From positions 1 through 37,793 of IMG/VR virus record IMGVR_UViG_3300035670_000633: a stretch of DNA of 37,793 nucleotides; one strand, 5' to 3'. This stretch comes from a virus. The translations under genes and the position numbers were made by a program. This document shows positions 30,488 through 37,793 of the stretch, one piece after another. Each line of letters begins with the position of its first letter. The stretch's first letter is position 1. The notes under the pieces were generated by a model. That model did not search any database. It was given only the letters and a program-made list of their open reading frames with translations, and was not told the origin of the DNA.

Positions 30488-31324
30488 ATGAACACTGAAC
30501 TCACCACCACCACCACCGAAGTCACTGACCTGCAGATCCAGCGTGAAAACGCGGCATTTGAACTGCTGCAGCGCCAGGCAAAAATGTTTGCCAGCAGCAG
30601 CCTGGTCCCGAAGGAATTCCAGGGCAACCTGGCCAACTGCGCGATCGGCATCAACATCGCCAAGCGCTTAGGCGCGGACCCGTTTATGGTGCTGCAGAAC
30701 ATCGACATCATCCACGGTCGTCCCAGCTTCCGCGCTTCCTTCCTGATCGCCATGGTCAATGCCAGCGGCAGGTTTGAACCGCTGCAGTTCAAGGTCGAAG
30801 GCGAGGGTGCCAAGCGTTCCTGCATCGCTTGGACTCGACCGAAGGGGGGCGGCGAACCGCTCGAGGGTCCACCGGTGTCCTTGGAGATGGCAAAGGCTGA
30901 AGGCTGGTCCACCAAGAACGGCAGCAAGTGGCAGACCCTGCCGGATCTGATGCTGCGCTATCGTGCCGCCGCGTTCTTCGCTCGCCTTTACGCCCCCGAC
31001 ATCACCCTCGGCATGCTCACTGTCGAGGAAACGCAGGACATCGCTCCGGTGCGCGACGTCACCCCGAAGGTCAAGTCCGCCAGCCAGAGCAAGCTGTTCA
31101 GCACCCCCGAGCCGGCACCGCTGGTCGAGGTCGAGGCTGAGTCTGTCGCCAGCCAGATCGCCGGCAAATGCGCAGCCAGCGGCATCTCTTGGTCGGACGT
31201 TGCACGCATCGCATGCGACAACGGCCTGGCCGATGACATTTACCAGTCGCCCGAACAGGCGCCGGACACGACGCTGTCGGACATCCTTTCGGCCTGGTCG
31301 CAGATTGAACTTGCCGCGAAGTAA
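30488..31324 (+). CDS. RecT-like single-strand annealing recombinase
   Basis: This 278-aa protein starts at ATG 30488 after an A/C-rich leader, with a Thr-rich N-terminus. Features fitting the RecT family are helices with A-I-G-I-N-I-A-K-R-L-G-A-D-P and V-L-Q-N-I-D-I-I-H-G-R-P-S-F-R-A. The segment L-P-D-L-M-L-R-Y-R-A-A-A-F-F-A-R-L-Y-A-P is the most characteristic. RecT proteins anneal complementary single strands and work with a partner 5'-3' exonuclease; the PD-(D/E)XK nuclease gene follows 24 bases later. From about residue 195 the tail is variable and ends in a helical domain of about 45 residues. Confidence 0.85.
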   Translation: MNTELTTTTTEVTDLQIQRENAAFELLQRQAKMFASSSLVPKEFQGNLANCAIGINIAKRLGADPFMVLQNIDIIHGRPSFRASFLIAMVNASGRFEPLQFKVEGEGAKRSCIAWTRPKGGGEPLEGPPVSLEMAKAEGWSTKNGSKWQTLPDLMLRYRAAAFFARLYAPDITLGMLTVEETQDIAPVRDVTPKVKSASQSKLFSTPEPAPLVEVEAESVASQIAGKCAASGISWSDVARIACDNGLADDIYQSPEQAPDTTLSDILSAWSQIELAAK

Positions 31325-31348
31325 ACCAAACCAAACACACACACGCAC

Positions 31349-32530
31349 ATGAACACCACCGACGAACGTCACGGCCTGCCATCGGCCTCAAAGATGGATC
31401 GGGTTTCCAATTGCCCATGGTCGCACAAGGCCGAATCGTTTTTTCCAGCCGAGGAAACCAACGAAGCAGCCAGCAGTGGCACGCGCATCCATGCCGTCCT
31501 AGCCGGCGCCGCCAGTTCGGACACGCTTACCGTTGCCGAGCAGGAGACTGCCGAAATGTGCGCACGCCAGGCTGCGGAACTGATCGCGGCATGGCAAACC
31601 GAAGATGCGCACCTGGTCACGCTCAAGGAGGAACGCCTGTGGCTACACAAGGGCAGTTTGGTCATGCGCAAAGCCGGCACCGGTGCCACGTTTTCCGGTC
31701 AGGCGGACCTAATCCTGATCGACAAAAACGAGCGTCGTGCTTTGGTCATCGATTACAAGACCGGGCGCGGCGAGCAAACTGAAGCGGTCGATAACCCGCA
31801 GCTTGCAAGCCTTGCTGTGCTGGTGGCGAACTATTGCGACTGCGACCAGGTGCGCGTTGCACTCGTCCAGCCATGGGCAGGCAAGCCGACGGTCGCGGAT
31901 TACGACGAAGACGCGCTCGATCGTGCGTCGATTTGGCTGCGTGAGTCGCTGCATGCAGCCGAGTTTTCGGTGCCTGGCATGGCCAAGGCCGGACCCTGGT
32001 GCAAATGGTGCAAAGCTGCGTCAAACAACGCATGCCCTGCGTTTCGACGCTACACCGAGCAGGTGCCGGCATTGCTGCAGCCCGAAACTGTTGCAGACCT
32101 GTCGCCAAAGGAACAACTCCAAGAACTGTTTCGTCGGGCACTACGCATGCCAGCGTCTGAATTGGCAGACGCTATCGGCAAGCTTACTCTGGTCGGCAAA
32201 GCGATCGATGCGCTGAAGGACGCTGCCAAGCAACGGGCGCAGGATGACCCCGAGTTTCAGCAGTTCTACACGTTGCGCGAGAAGGCTGGGCGCCGTTCGA
32301 TCTCCGATGTCGGTGAGGCATTCAGCCGGTCGGCTGCGCTCGGTGTCAGTGCTGTCGACTTCACAAGTGCCTGCAAGGTGCCAATGTCGTCGATACGCGA
32401 TCTCCTGGGCAAAGCTACCGGGCAGAAGGGCAAAGCGCTCGACGCACTCGTCGACAGCGTGCTTGACGGCATCACCGAGCAGTCAGAACCGACTGCCGAA
32501 CTTAAAGCTGTGGAAGGAGGTGCGCGATGA
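31349..32530 (+). CDS. PD-(D/E)XK exonuclease, partner of RecT
   Basis: This 393-aa protein shows Cas4/RecB-like nuclease motifs: H48 in G-T-R-I-H-A-V-L, D120 in G-Q-A-D-L-I-L-I-D, D135-Y-K137 in V-I-D-Y-K-T-G-R-G and Q151 in N-P-Q-L-A-S-L. The N-terminus, P-S-A-S-K-M-D-R-V-S-N-C-P, and later C-K-W-C-K-A-A-S-N-N-A-C-P-A resemble phage DUF2800-type nucleases with a Cys cluster. It should resect DNA 5'-3' to make the single strands that the annealase uses. The C-terminal 150 residues are helical. The leader is A/C-rich. Confidence 0.85.
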   Translation: MNTTDERHGLPSASKMDRVSNCPWSHKAESFFPAEETNEAASSGTRIHAVLAGAASSDTLTVAEQETAEMCARQAAELIAAWQTEDAHLVTLKEERLWLHKGSLVMRKAGTGATFSGQADLILIDKNERRALVIDYKTGRGEQTEAVDNPQLASLAVLVANYCDCDQVRVALVQPWAGKPTVADYDEDALDRASIWLRESLHAAEFSVPGMAKAGPWCKWCKAASNNACPAFRRYTEQVPALLQPETVADLSPKEQLQELFRRALRMPASELADAIGKLTLVGKAIDALKDAAKQRAQDDPEFQQFYTLREKAGRRSISDVGEAFSRSAALGVSAVDFTSACKVPMSSIRDLLGKATGQKGKALDALVDSVLDGITEQSEPTAELKAVEGGAR

Positions 32531-32739
32531 GCGACACGCCACCATCACCCGGCAGCGATGCTGCCATCGGGCAGGGATGCACCTGCCCTGTCCTCGACAA
32601 CTCCCACGGGCGCGGATACATGGGCGTCGCTGGCGTCTACGTTTACTCCGGCGACTGCCCGTTGCACCGCCTCAAGCCGCAAGAGTGGAATGCTGAGGAT
32701 GAACTCGGACGCAGCAAACACCGAGCAGGAATCTTTTGA
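32527..32739 (+). CDS. Small Cys-rich protein of the recombination block
   Basis: This 70-aa protein starts within the previous stop (ATGA). It is one of the few genes here with a clear Shine-Dalgarno sequence, AGGAGGT seven bases before ATG. The motif G-C-T-C-P-V-L-D-N and C-P-L-H form a likely zinc site (C-x-C and C-x2-H). This pattern is familiar from small phage proteins of unknown role. Confidence 0.68.
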   Translation: MSDTPPSPGSDAAIGQGCTCPVLDNSHGRGYMGVAGVYVYSGDCPLHRLKPQEWNAEDELGRSKHRAGIF

Positions 32740-32741
32740 AT

Positions 32742-32903
32742 ATGAAACAACGATGTGCCATCGCATGCAACGTCCACGGTTTAAACTACGGCGAAACCGG
32801 TTGGTATTGGACAGATGCCTCCACTCCGGAGGGCTATGTCTGGTTCCTCGCTGACAGCAGGGAACGGGCAATCGCAATTCCGCAAGAATGCATTTTTGTA
32901 TGA
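32742..32903 (+). CDS. 53-aa protein, unknown function
   Basis: The gene runs from ATG 32742, two bases after the preceding stop, to TGA 32901-32903, which overlaps the next ATG. The protein reads R-C-A-I-A-C-N-V-H-G-L-N-Y-G-E, then T-G-W-Y-W-T-D-A and G-Y-V-W-F-L-A-D-S-R-E-R-A. It is compact and beta-rich, with aromatics spaced as in small barrels. Stop-start overlap and plausible composition support it. Confidence 0.6.
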   Translation: MKQRCAIACNVHGLNYGETGWYWTDASTPEGYVWFLADSRERAIAIPQECIFV

Positions 32904-33262
32904 GCATCAACTCCAGAGCAAAAGGCGCCAGGGGCGAACGCGAATGGCGTGATCAGCTTCGCAACGCAGGTTTCAACGCCCGCCGAGGACAGCAGTTCTC
33001 GGGTGGTGCAGATTCGCCCGATGTGATCTGTCCAGATCTCCCTGGTTTGCATTTTGAGGTCAAGTGCGTGCAAGCGCTTAACCTCGACAAAGTCATGCGA
33101 GAGCAGGCTGCGCCAGATGCCGGCGACAAGATGCCAGTCATCGCACACAAAAAGGATCGTTCGATCTGGTTGGTGACCATGCGTGCCGAGGACTTCTTCG
33201 TCCTGCTGCGCGAGACGAACCAACCTCGAGTCGGTGAAACCGAAACACGAACAACTCAATGA
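32900..33262 (+). CDS. Holliday-junction-resolvase-like nuclease
   Basis: This 120-aa protein starts with ATG 32900. The pattern K-G-A-R-G-E-R-E-W-R-D-Q-L followed by F-N-A-R-R-G-Q-Q, S-P-D-V-I (D41) and H-F-E-V-K (E53, K55) fits archaeal-type Holliday-junction resolvases and related PD-(D/E)XK nucleases. It would resolve branched intermediates before packaging, working with the annealase and exonuclease encoded upstream. The next gene overlaps by four bases. Confidence 0.8.
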   Translation: MSINSRAKGARGEREWRDQLRNAGFNARRGQQFSGGADSPDVICPDLPGLHFEVKCVQALNLDKVMREQAAPDAGDKMPVIAHKKDRSIWLVTMRAEDFFVLLRETNQPRVGETETRTTQ

Positions 33263-33573
33263 TCTCCGAAAAGACCGTCAAAGCTTTGCGCTTGGCATTG
33301 TGTCCAAATGCGGAGAAGGGCGAATGGCAGGCAGCAGCAGTCGCTGCCATCGGATTGCTCCGAAAGGATGGACTCGGTTGGGAAGATCTGTTCCGACCCA
33401 TTCGTGAAAAGGAGCACAACGAAACCATGCCGTTTGGAAAGTTTCGAGGCTGGAAATTGCAATCGATACCGACCGACTATTTGCGCTGGATGATCGAGCG
33501 TGCTGCAGGCGTTCCGCAAGATCTCCGCAACCGCATTCTGTTTGAACTAGACCAACGACAAAAGAACCAATGA
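33259..33573 (+). CDS. DUF3820-like protein
   Basis: This 104-aa protein has an N-terminal helical part (residues 1-45: A-L-R-L-A-L-C-P-N-A-E-K-G-E-W-Q-A-A). A C-terminal segment reads M-P-F-G-K-F-R-G-W-K-L, then I-P-T-D-Y-L-R-W-M, the hallmark of DUF3820 domains. Such domains occur in phage replication blocks and beside exonucleases, but no activity is proven. It is coupled by ATGA on both sides, between the resolvase-like nuclease and the initiator gene. Confidence 0.75.
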   Translation: MISEKTVKALRLALCPNAEKGEWQAAAVAAIGLLRKDGLGWEDLFRPIREKEHNETMPFGKFRGWKLQSIPTDYLRWMIERAAGVPQDLRNRILFELDQRQKNQ

Positions 33574-34250
33574 ACTATTATCCTTTCCATGTCGGTGACT
33601 ACCTCCGCGACACCGTCCATCTCGAGCCGATGGAGGATCTCGCATACCGACGTCTGCTCGACCTCTACTACCTGACCGAGGCGCCGATCCCGCTGGAAAC
33701 CCAGTCGGTTAGCCGTAGGTTACGTCTGGGTTTTGATGTGGTCGAAATGGTGTTGAATGAGTTCTTCAATCGCACCGATGATGGATACATTCACAAGCGT
33801 TGTGATGCAGAAATCGCATCATATCAACGTCGATCTGAGCGTGCCAGGCTCAACGGAAAGGCCGGCGGACGTCCTAAGAATCAACAAATTAAACCCAGTG
33901 GGTTCCCAGTAGGATCCCAGCAGGAACCCAGTGGCAACCCAGTGGCAACCCAGTGGAAAGCTAACCATAACCATAACCATATTACTTCCTTAGGTTTCAA
34001 AGCGTTCTGGGAAGCATATCCGAAAAAGGTTGGAAAAGGGTTTGCTGCAAAAGCTTGGGAAAAGCAAAAACCGGATGTCAACCAGGTGCTCAATGCATTG
34101 GCCTGGCAAACCGTTCAGCCGAACTGGACCAAGGACAACGGGCAATACGTTCCAAACCCGGCAACCTACATCAACCAACAGCGCTGGTTGGATGAGCCGC
34201 AACAAGGACAAAGCACGATCACGACGCTCGTCAAATCCTCCTGCCTTTGA
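33570..34250 (+). CDS. Replication initiator / helicase loader, DUF1376 family
   Basis: This 226-aa protein opens with the DUF1376 (YdaU) pattern: Y-Y-P-F-H-V-G-D-Y-L-R-D-T, then L-E-P-M-E-D-L-A-Y-R-R-L-L-D-L-Y-Y. This N-terminal domain is a winged-helix DNA binder. Residues about 100-138 are a Pro/Gln/Asn-rich linker encoded by the iterons. The C-terminus (F-W-E-A-Y-P-K-K-V-G-K-G, then P-A-T-Y-I-N-Q-Q-R-W-L) is shared by phage helicase loaders. With the DnaB-like helicase directly downstream it fills the role of lambda O and P in one protein. Confidence 0.82.
   Translation: MNYYPFHVGDYLRDTVHLEPMEDLAYRRLLDLYYLTEAPIPLETQSVSRRLRLGFDVVEMVLNEFFNRTDDGYIHKRCDAEIASYQRRSERARLNGKAGGRPKNQQIKPSGFPVGSQQEPSGNPVATQWKANHNHNHITSLGFKAFWEAYPKKVGKGFAAKAWEKQKPDVNQVLNALAWQTVQPNWTKDNGQYVPNPATYINQQRWLDEPQQGQSTITTLVKSSCL
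33894..33959 (+). repeat. Tandem 11-bp iteron array, six copies, probable origin
   Basis: Six direct repeats stand exactly 11 bases apart: CCCAGTGGGTT, CCCAGTAGGAT, CCCAGCAGGAA, CCCAGTGGCAA, CCCAGTGGCAA and CCCAGTGGAAA. They lie in the linker region of the DUF1376 initiator gene. Eleven is not a multiple of three, so successive copies are read in different frames and the repeat is kept at DNA level, not protein level. In lambda the O protein binds iterons inside its own gene in the same way. Confidence 0.9.
33963..33980 (+). repeat. AACCAT triplicate beside the iterons (possible unwinding element)
   Basis: AACCAT is repeated three times without a gap directly after the iterons, then the sequence continues A/T-rich (ATTACTTCCTTAGG). 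It encodes alternating Asn-His. An A/T-rich direct repeat beside iterons is the usual layout of a duplex-unwinding element. Confidence 0.65.
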
Positions 34251-34253
34251 ACC

Positions 34254-35510
34254 ATGAACTACATCGCAACAGCAACCGAAGACGCGCTTCTGGCGACGTT
34301 CGCCCAGTTTCCCGATACGCTGGTTCGCAACATCCATGCGATCACCGGAGAGATGTTCGCTCAACAAAACCGCCCCGTTTTTCGTGAGGTTCTCGAGGCG
34401 GCACTGGCTGGACAGCATCCAGACCTGCTGATCATTACCGCAAAGCTGCGCCAGGCCAACGAACTCGAGGCAGTGGGTGGCGCCGCCCAGATGTCCGAAC
34501 TTTGGACCGCACCCGTTTCGCCAAGGAATGCCCAAAAACTCATTGCAGACCTTCGCCGCTGCCATGAGGCTCGGAAACGGCTGGAAGCGCTAAAATCGGC
34601 ACAGGAATGCTTGGAAACGGCCATGCTGTCCGGTTCGTCGTTGCTTGAGGCGTTCCAGCAGACCGAGAATATGTTGGCCGAAGCCGGAAAAATCCCTGGC
34701 AAAGCCTTGGCGAGCAAATCGATGAAGATCCTGGCCGGCGAACTCATAGACGAACTTGAAGACCGTCTTGCGAATGCGGGTCGGATCCCTGGCGTCTCAA
34801 CCGGGTTTCCGACTATCGACCGGGAAAGCGGCGGCATGCAGGGTGGGAAAGTTTGGGTCGTCTGCGGTCGCCCAGGTGATGGCAAGTCGGTCTTGATGCA
34901 AAATTTCTGCGAGTCTGCGATCGAGCAGGGCAGGTCGGTGCGGATTTACCCGCTCGAGATGTCCCAGGCCGAGCAAGCATTTCGCGTGCTTTGCAGCACC
35001 GGTGGCATCGACAACCAGTCCATGGGCCGAGGCACACTCACTCGCACCGAGCAGGAAGCTATGGCCTTGGCGCTGAAGCGCATGAGCGCAATGAAGGCGG
35101 ATATCGTCGACGTCGATGGCGCCACTGCATCCGACATCCTGCACGACATCGAGCAGTGCGATGCCGACGTCATCATGGTCGATTATTTGCAGCTGATGGA
35201 GGACACCGGACCCCGCAAAGGCGCGACCCGTGAGGAGATCATCGCCAGCGTTTCCAGGCGCCTCAAGCGCACCGCAAAAAAGTCGAACAAGATCGTGCTA
35301 ACCGCCAGCCAGCTGAATGACAATGGACAGCTGCGCGAGTCTCGGGCGATCGGCCAGGACGCTGATGCCGTGTTTCGCATCGAGAAAATCGACGGCAAAG
35401 ACGATGCTCGCACGCTCATTTGCGACAAGCTGCGCGGCGGCAAGCGACTCTGGACAAAGCAACTCGATTTCCTCGGTCACATTTACAAGTTCCGTGAACC
35501 CATCATGTAA
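34254..35510 (+). CDS. DnaB-like replicative helicase
   Basis: This is a 418-aa protein. The N-terminal helical domain (residues 1-100: E-D-A-L-L-A-T-F, then G-G-A-A-Q-M-S-E-L) fits DnaB_N. The RecA-type core has Walker A G-R-P-G-D-G-K-S at 205-212, an E-M-S-Q-A-E motif near 235 and Walker B V-I-M-V-D-Y-L-Q-L with D310. The sensor region is A-S-Q-L-N, and the arginine-finger region is I-G-Q-D-A-D-A-V-F. It unwinds DNA at the fork after loading by the initiator upstream. No primase domain is fused, so host primase is probably used. Confidence 0.92.
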   Translation: MNYIATATEDALLATFAQFPDTLVRNIHAITGEMFAQQNRPVFREVLEAALAGQHPDLLIITAKLRQANELEAVGGAAQMSELWTAPVSPRNAQKLIADLRRCHEARKRLEALKSAQECLETAMLSGSSLLEAFQQTENMLAEAGKIPGKALASKSMKILAGELIDELEDRLANAGRIPGVSTGFPTIDRESGGMQGGKVWVVCGRPGDGKSVLMQNFCESAIEQGRSVRIYPLEMSQAEQAFRVLCSTGGIDNQSMGRGTLTRTEQEAMALALKRMSAMKADIVDVDGATASDILHDIEQCDADVIMVDYLQLMEDTGPRKGATREEIIASVSRRLKRTAKKSNKIVLTASQLNDNGQLRESRAIGQDADAVFRIEKIDGKDDARTLICDKLRGGKRLWTKQLDFLGHIYKFREPIM

Positions 35511-35530
35511 AACACAAAAACAACATTCCC

Positions 35531-35848
35531 ATGATCGACACCATCAAAGACATCCTATCCCAAACAAAATGGCACGCCAGCCGACGCATCAGCGAACTAC
35601 ACAAAGCGCTGGGCATTCCGCAGAACAAACGAGGACGCAAGCCTGTTACCGACGAAAACCGTCGCGCAGAATATCTGTCGCAACATGGCAAAGACCGCAG
35701 AAAACAATTGAAACAATGCAAAAAATGCATCAAGTGCGCCAGGGACAATGATCGCTTTCCCAAAGTGCATTGCTCGTCATGCGCAACGAAAGACAGCGCC
35801 AAACGCAGAAAACAAACCATCATCAAACGGCTGGAATCCAACGAATAA
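35531..35848 (+). CDS. Small basic Cys-rich (zinc-binding) protein
   Basis: This 105-aa protein is strongly basic. N-terminal helices (I-K-D-I-L-S-Q-T-K-W-H-A-S-R-R-I-S-E-L-H) precede R-G-R-K-P-V-T. A Cys cluster follows: C-K-K-C-I-K-C-A-R-D, then V-H-C-S-S-C-A. The four or five Cys suggest one zinc site in a nucleic-acid-binding protein. The N-terminal half could be a helix-turn-helix (A-L-G-I-P-Q-N-K-R-G-R). The gene sits between helicase and SSB-like genes, so a replication role is likely. Confidence 0.7.
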   Translation: MIDTIKDILSQTKWHASRRISELHKALGIPQNKRGRKPVTDENRRAEYLSQHGKDRRKQLKQCKKCIKCARDNDRFPKVHCSSCATKDSAKRRKQTIIKRLESNE

Positions 35849-35851
35849 ACC

Positions 35852-36229
35852 ATGAGCAACTACAACATCAGCATCGACCTCTCAGCCCTGCAGGGCGCAC
35901 GCATCGTCGAGAAGGACGGCAACAAACACCTGGTCGTCAACCTAGCCAAGTCTCGCGCCAAAGCGCACCAAAACGGCAAGGTTTACCTCAACCTCGAAGC
36001 TATCGAGGCGAAGCAACCAGGCAAGTATGGCGACACCCATTTCGTCAAAGAATCGACCACGAAGGAAGAGCGCTTGGAAGGGCTGAAACTCCCGATCATC
36101 GGCAACGGCAAGCCGTTCGGTGGCAAGCCTAAGCCGCAAAGCGACGGATGGGGCGATGAGGGGCGCAAGGTCAATTACACCGCCAAAGACGCGATCCAGG
36201 AAGATGACGGAGGTGAAATCCCCTTTTGA
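35852..36229 (+). CDS. Single-stranded DNA-binding-like protein
   Basis: This 125-aa protein is preceded by TAAACC-ATG. The first 90 residues are a beta-rich region with basic patches (A-K-S-R-A-K-A-H-Q-N-G-K-V-Y-L-N). Then comes a Gly/Lys/Pro linker and an acidic tail ending E-D-D-G-G-E-I-P-F. An acidic tail closing in I-P-F is the protein-binding tip of bacterial and phage SSB proteins. The OB-fold itself is not obvious by eye, so the call rests on the tip, size and neighbours. Confidence 0.7.
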   Translation: MSNYNISIDLSALQGARIVEKDGNKHLVVNLAKSRAKAHQNGKVYLNLEAIEAKQPGKYGDTHFVKESTTKEERLEGLKLPIIGNGKPFGGKPKPQSDGWGDEGRKVNYTAKDAIQEDDGGEIPF

Positions 36230-36231
36230 CC

Positions 36232-36612
36232 ATGATGGACTTCGACCCAACCCTTCCGCTGCGCGATAGCCAGCACGAACGCTTTGCGCAACTGCTGGCT
36301 GCGGGCAGTTCGCAAACGCAAGCTTATGCTGGCGCCGGGTATGAGGAAGACGCTGGCAATGCCAGTCGTTTAACAAGGAATGACAAGGTGGCACAACGCG
36401 TTTTGCACCTCAAGAAGCTGGGCGAAACGGAGTGCGTGCTGACCATTGCCGAGAAGCGTCGGATCTGCCGCGAGATTGCCACACAGGGCGAGAATCGTGA
36501 TCGGCTCAACGCCATCAAGGTCGACAACGACTTGGCATTCGACGGCAGCGAGGCGAACAAAACACCGACGATCGTGGTGAAAATCGGCGGTTTCGACGAT
36601 GACGACGATTGA
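36232..36612 (+). CDS. terS: Terminase small subunit
   Basis: This is a 126-aa protein from ATG 36232 (context TTGACC-ATG); a second ATG follows directly. The N-terminal region L-R-D-S-Q-H-E-R-F-A-Q-L-L-A-A-G-S-S-Q-T-Q-A-Y-A-G-A-G-Y is a small-terminase helix-turn-helix: the A-Y-x-x-A-G-Y box with A-S-R-L-T-R-N-D-K-V downstream recognises the packaging site. A helical oligomerisation part follows, then an acidic tail of five Asp. It overlaps the large subunit start at 36599 by 14 bases. Confidence 0.87.
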   Translation: MMDFDPTLPLRDSQHERFAQLLAAGSSQTQAYAGAGYEEDAGNASRLTRNDKVAQRVLHLKKLGETECVLTIAEKRRICREIATQGENRDRLNAIKVDNDLAFDGSEANKTPTIVVKIGGFDDDDD

Positions 36613-37793
36613 ACTGCAGATCAACCCCCGCAAAGCTTTCCTGCCGTATCTGAAGCGGGAGAAGCGGTTTTCCTGTCTCGTCTGTCACCGGCGAGCAGGG
36701 AAAACGTATTCGTGCCTCCAGGACATTCTAGCCAGAGCGCTGACGCACAAGCGCAAGTCGAAGAACCCGCTGCGCTACGGTTACATTGCACCGACTAGGG
36801 ACCAGGCCAAGGACATCGCTTGGAACTACCTGCAGAAGTTCACCCGTGCGATCCCCGGCACGAAAGTAAATCAGCAGGAACTCAGCCTGGTGCTGCCCAA
36901 CGAAGCGCAGATCCGCCTGTATTCGGGCGACAGCTACGACCGAATGCGCGGCCTTTACTTTGACGGCGTCGTGATCGACGAACCTGCGGACATTGACGGC
37001 AGCGCTTGGCCTTTGGTCATCCGACCTTGCTTGTCCGACTATGCCGGCTGGGCGACGTTCATCGGCACGCCAAAGGGCAAGAACGCCTTCTATTCGCGTT
37101 ACACCGAAGCGTGCGAGAACCCCGACGAATGGTTCAGCATGCTGCTGCGTGCGAGCGAAAGCGGCATCATTCCAGACGCCGAATTAGCCAGCCTGCGCTC
37201 AGGGATGCCAGAGCATGCGTTCAAGCAGGAATACGAGTGTGACTTCAGCGTGGCGACACCTGGCGCCATCTACGCTTGGGTCATCGAGAAAGCCCGCCAG
37301 GAGGGGCGCATCGGCAAGATGCCCATCGCGGATTCGCCGGTCTACACTTCTTGGGATCTTGGCAGTCCCCAAAACACTTCGGTTTGGTATTGGCAGATCG
37401 TTGGCCGCGAGATCCGCGTGATCGACTGCGACACCGGTGACCTTGGTGTCAACACCTTGCAAGAACGAGTCGCGCACATGCAGCGCAAGGGATACCCCTA
37501 CGGTCTACACTTCCTGCCGCACGACGCTGGCAAAAAAGAATACACCGGCAAGACCTTTGCGGATGAGCTAGCATCGACTGGCATCGGCCAGGTGCGCGTG
37601 TTGCCAGTCACGACGGACATTTGGCTGGGCATCAACGCCCTGATCGGCTTGTTTCCGACCATGGTCTTCCGCACGCCAGCCTGCGAGATCGGGCTGGATG
37701 CGCTGGGAAGCTATCACACAAAAGAGGTCGACCGCGGCAAGATCATCTCAAGCGTGCCGGTGCATGACTGGTCAAGCCACACTGCCGATGCGC
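36599..37793 (+). CDS. terL: Terminase large subunit, N-terminal part (continues at 1-243)
   Basis: Codons 1-398 plus one base are here; with 127-243 the protein is 436 aa. The ATPase domain has Walker A C-H-R-R-A-G-K-T (residues 29-36) and Walker B V-V-I-D-E-P-A (D127, E128). The coupling motif is F-I-G-T-P-K-G-K-N. The RuvC-like nuclease has D253 in T-S-W-D-L-G-S, D309 in P-H-D-A-G and D397 in T-A-D-A-L-R-Y-M. It pumps DNA into the procapsid through the portal and cuts the concatemer. The family pattern resembles Terminase_6-type enzymes of podoviruses. It overlaps the small subunit gene. Confidence 0.95.
   Translation, partial: MTTIELQINPRKAFLPYLKREKRFSCLVCHRRAGKTYSCLQDILARALTHKRKSKNPLRYGYIAPTRDQAKDIAWNYLQKFTRAIPGTKVNQQELSLVLPNEAQIRLYSGDSYDRMRGLYFDGVVIDEPADIDGSAWPLVIRPCLSDYAGWATFIGTPKGKNAFYSRYTEACENPDEWFSMLLRASESGIIPDAELASLRSGMPEHAFKQEYECDFSVATPGAIYAWVIEKARQEGRIGKMPIADSPVYTSWDLGSPQNTSVWYWQIVGREIRVIDCDTGDLGVNTLQERVAHMQRKGYPYGLHFLPHDAGKKEYTGKTFADELASTGIGQVRVLPVTTDIWLGINALIGLFPTMVFRTPACEIGLDALGSYHTKEVDRGKIISSVPVHDWSSHTADA
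37667..37793. repeat. Terminal direct repeat, right copy
   Basis: This copy is identical to bases 1-127. Joining the copies gives one continuous terminase frame. Confidence 0.95.

Noticed and set aside
33894-33959. CRISPR array
   Set aside because: Units are 11 bp, contiguous and without spacers, inside a gene. Iterons explain them better.
1-37793. Temperate lifestyle genes and tRNAs
   Set aside because: No integrase, excisionase, CI-like repressor, transposase or tRNA cloverleaf was found on either strand by reading.

Overview
The window is a complete bacteriophage genome, opened by the assembly inside the large terminase gene. Bases 1-127 and 37667-37793 are identical, and the terminase frame continues exactly across the joint, so the unique circle is about 37,666 bp. 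The particle genes are those of a short-tailed (T7-like, podovirus morphology) phage: head-to-tail connector portal, scaffold, major capsid protein, gp11- and gp12-like tail tube proteins, three internal virion/ejection proteins (the last 2,665 aa), tail adaptor and fibre. No integrase, phage repressor of a known type, RNA polymerase or DNA polymerase is visible, so it is probably virulent and uses host polymerases. A lipoprotein/coiled-coil spanin pair and an amidase endolysin point to a Gram-negative host. I cannot name the host from sequence alone.

Layout, read around the circle. 36232-37793 plus 1-243: terminase small and large subunits. 256-3901: two small proteins, portal, two small proteins, scaffold. 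3902-3956: an array of five 11-bp repeats. 3962-5759: the only minus-strand block, holding small genes (DUF3310, a double helix-turn-helix protein, tiny zinc-ribbon proteins), a strong minus-strand terminator and a non-coding leader. 6061-7549: capsid and probable decoration protein, each followed by a strong hairpin. 7559-26894: tail tube, acetyltransferase-like protein, ejection proteins, adaptor, fibre and a small fibre-linked protein. 26897-28109: spanins, holin, amidase. 28106-30468: accessory genes (metallophosphoesterase, DNA-binding protein, small HExxH peptidase, zinc ribbons, small membrane protein). 30488-36229: recombination and replication (RecT-like annealase, PD-(D/E)XK exonuclease, Holliday-junction-resolvase-like nuclease, DUF1376 initiator, DnaB-like helicase, SSB-like protein).

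The replication logic is lambda-like on a T7-like body. The DUF1376 initiator gene carries six tandem 11-bp iterons followed by an A/T-rich AACCAT triplet repeat, which looks like an origin inside the initiator gene. A second five-copy array of the same iteron lies 7.7 kb away between the scaffold gene and the minus-strand block. The other outstanding item is the 2,665-aa ejection protein. Its middle is a string of modules punctuated by a recurring T-F-S-M-R motif, and two of the modules appear lower in G+C than the flanking protein. Most genes lack a Shine-Dalgarno sequence and instead have A/C-rich leaders, often ending in ACC just before ATG.
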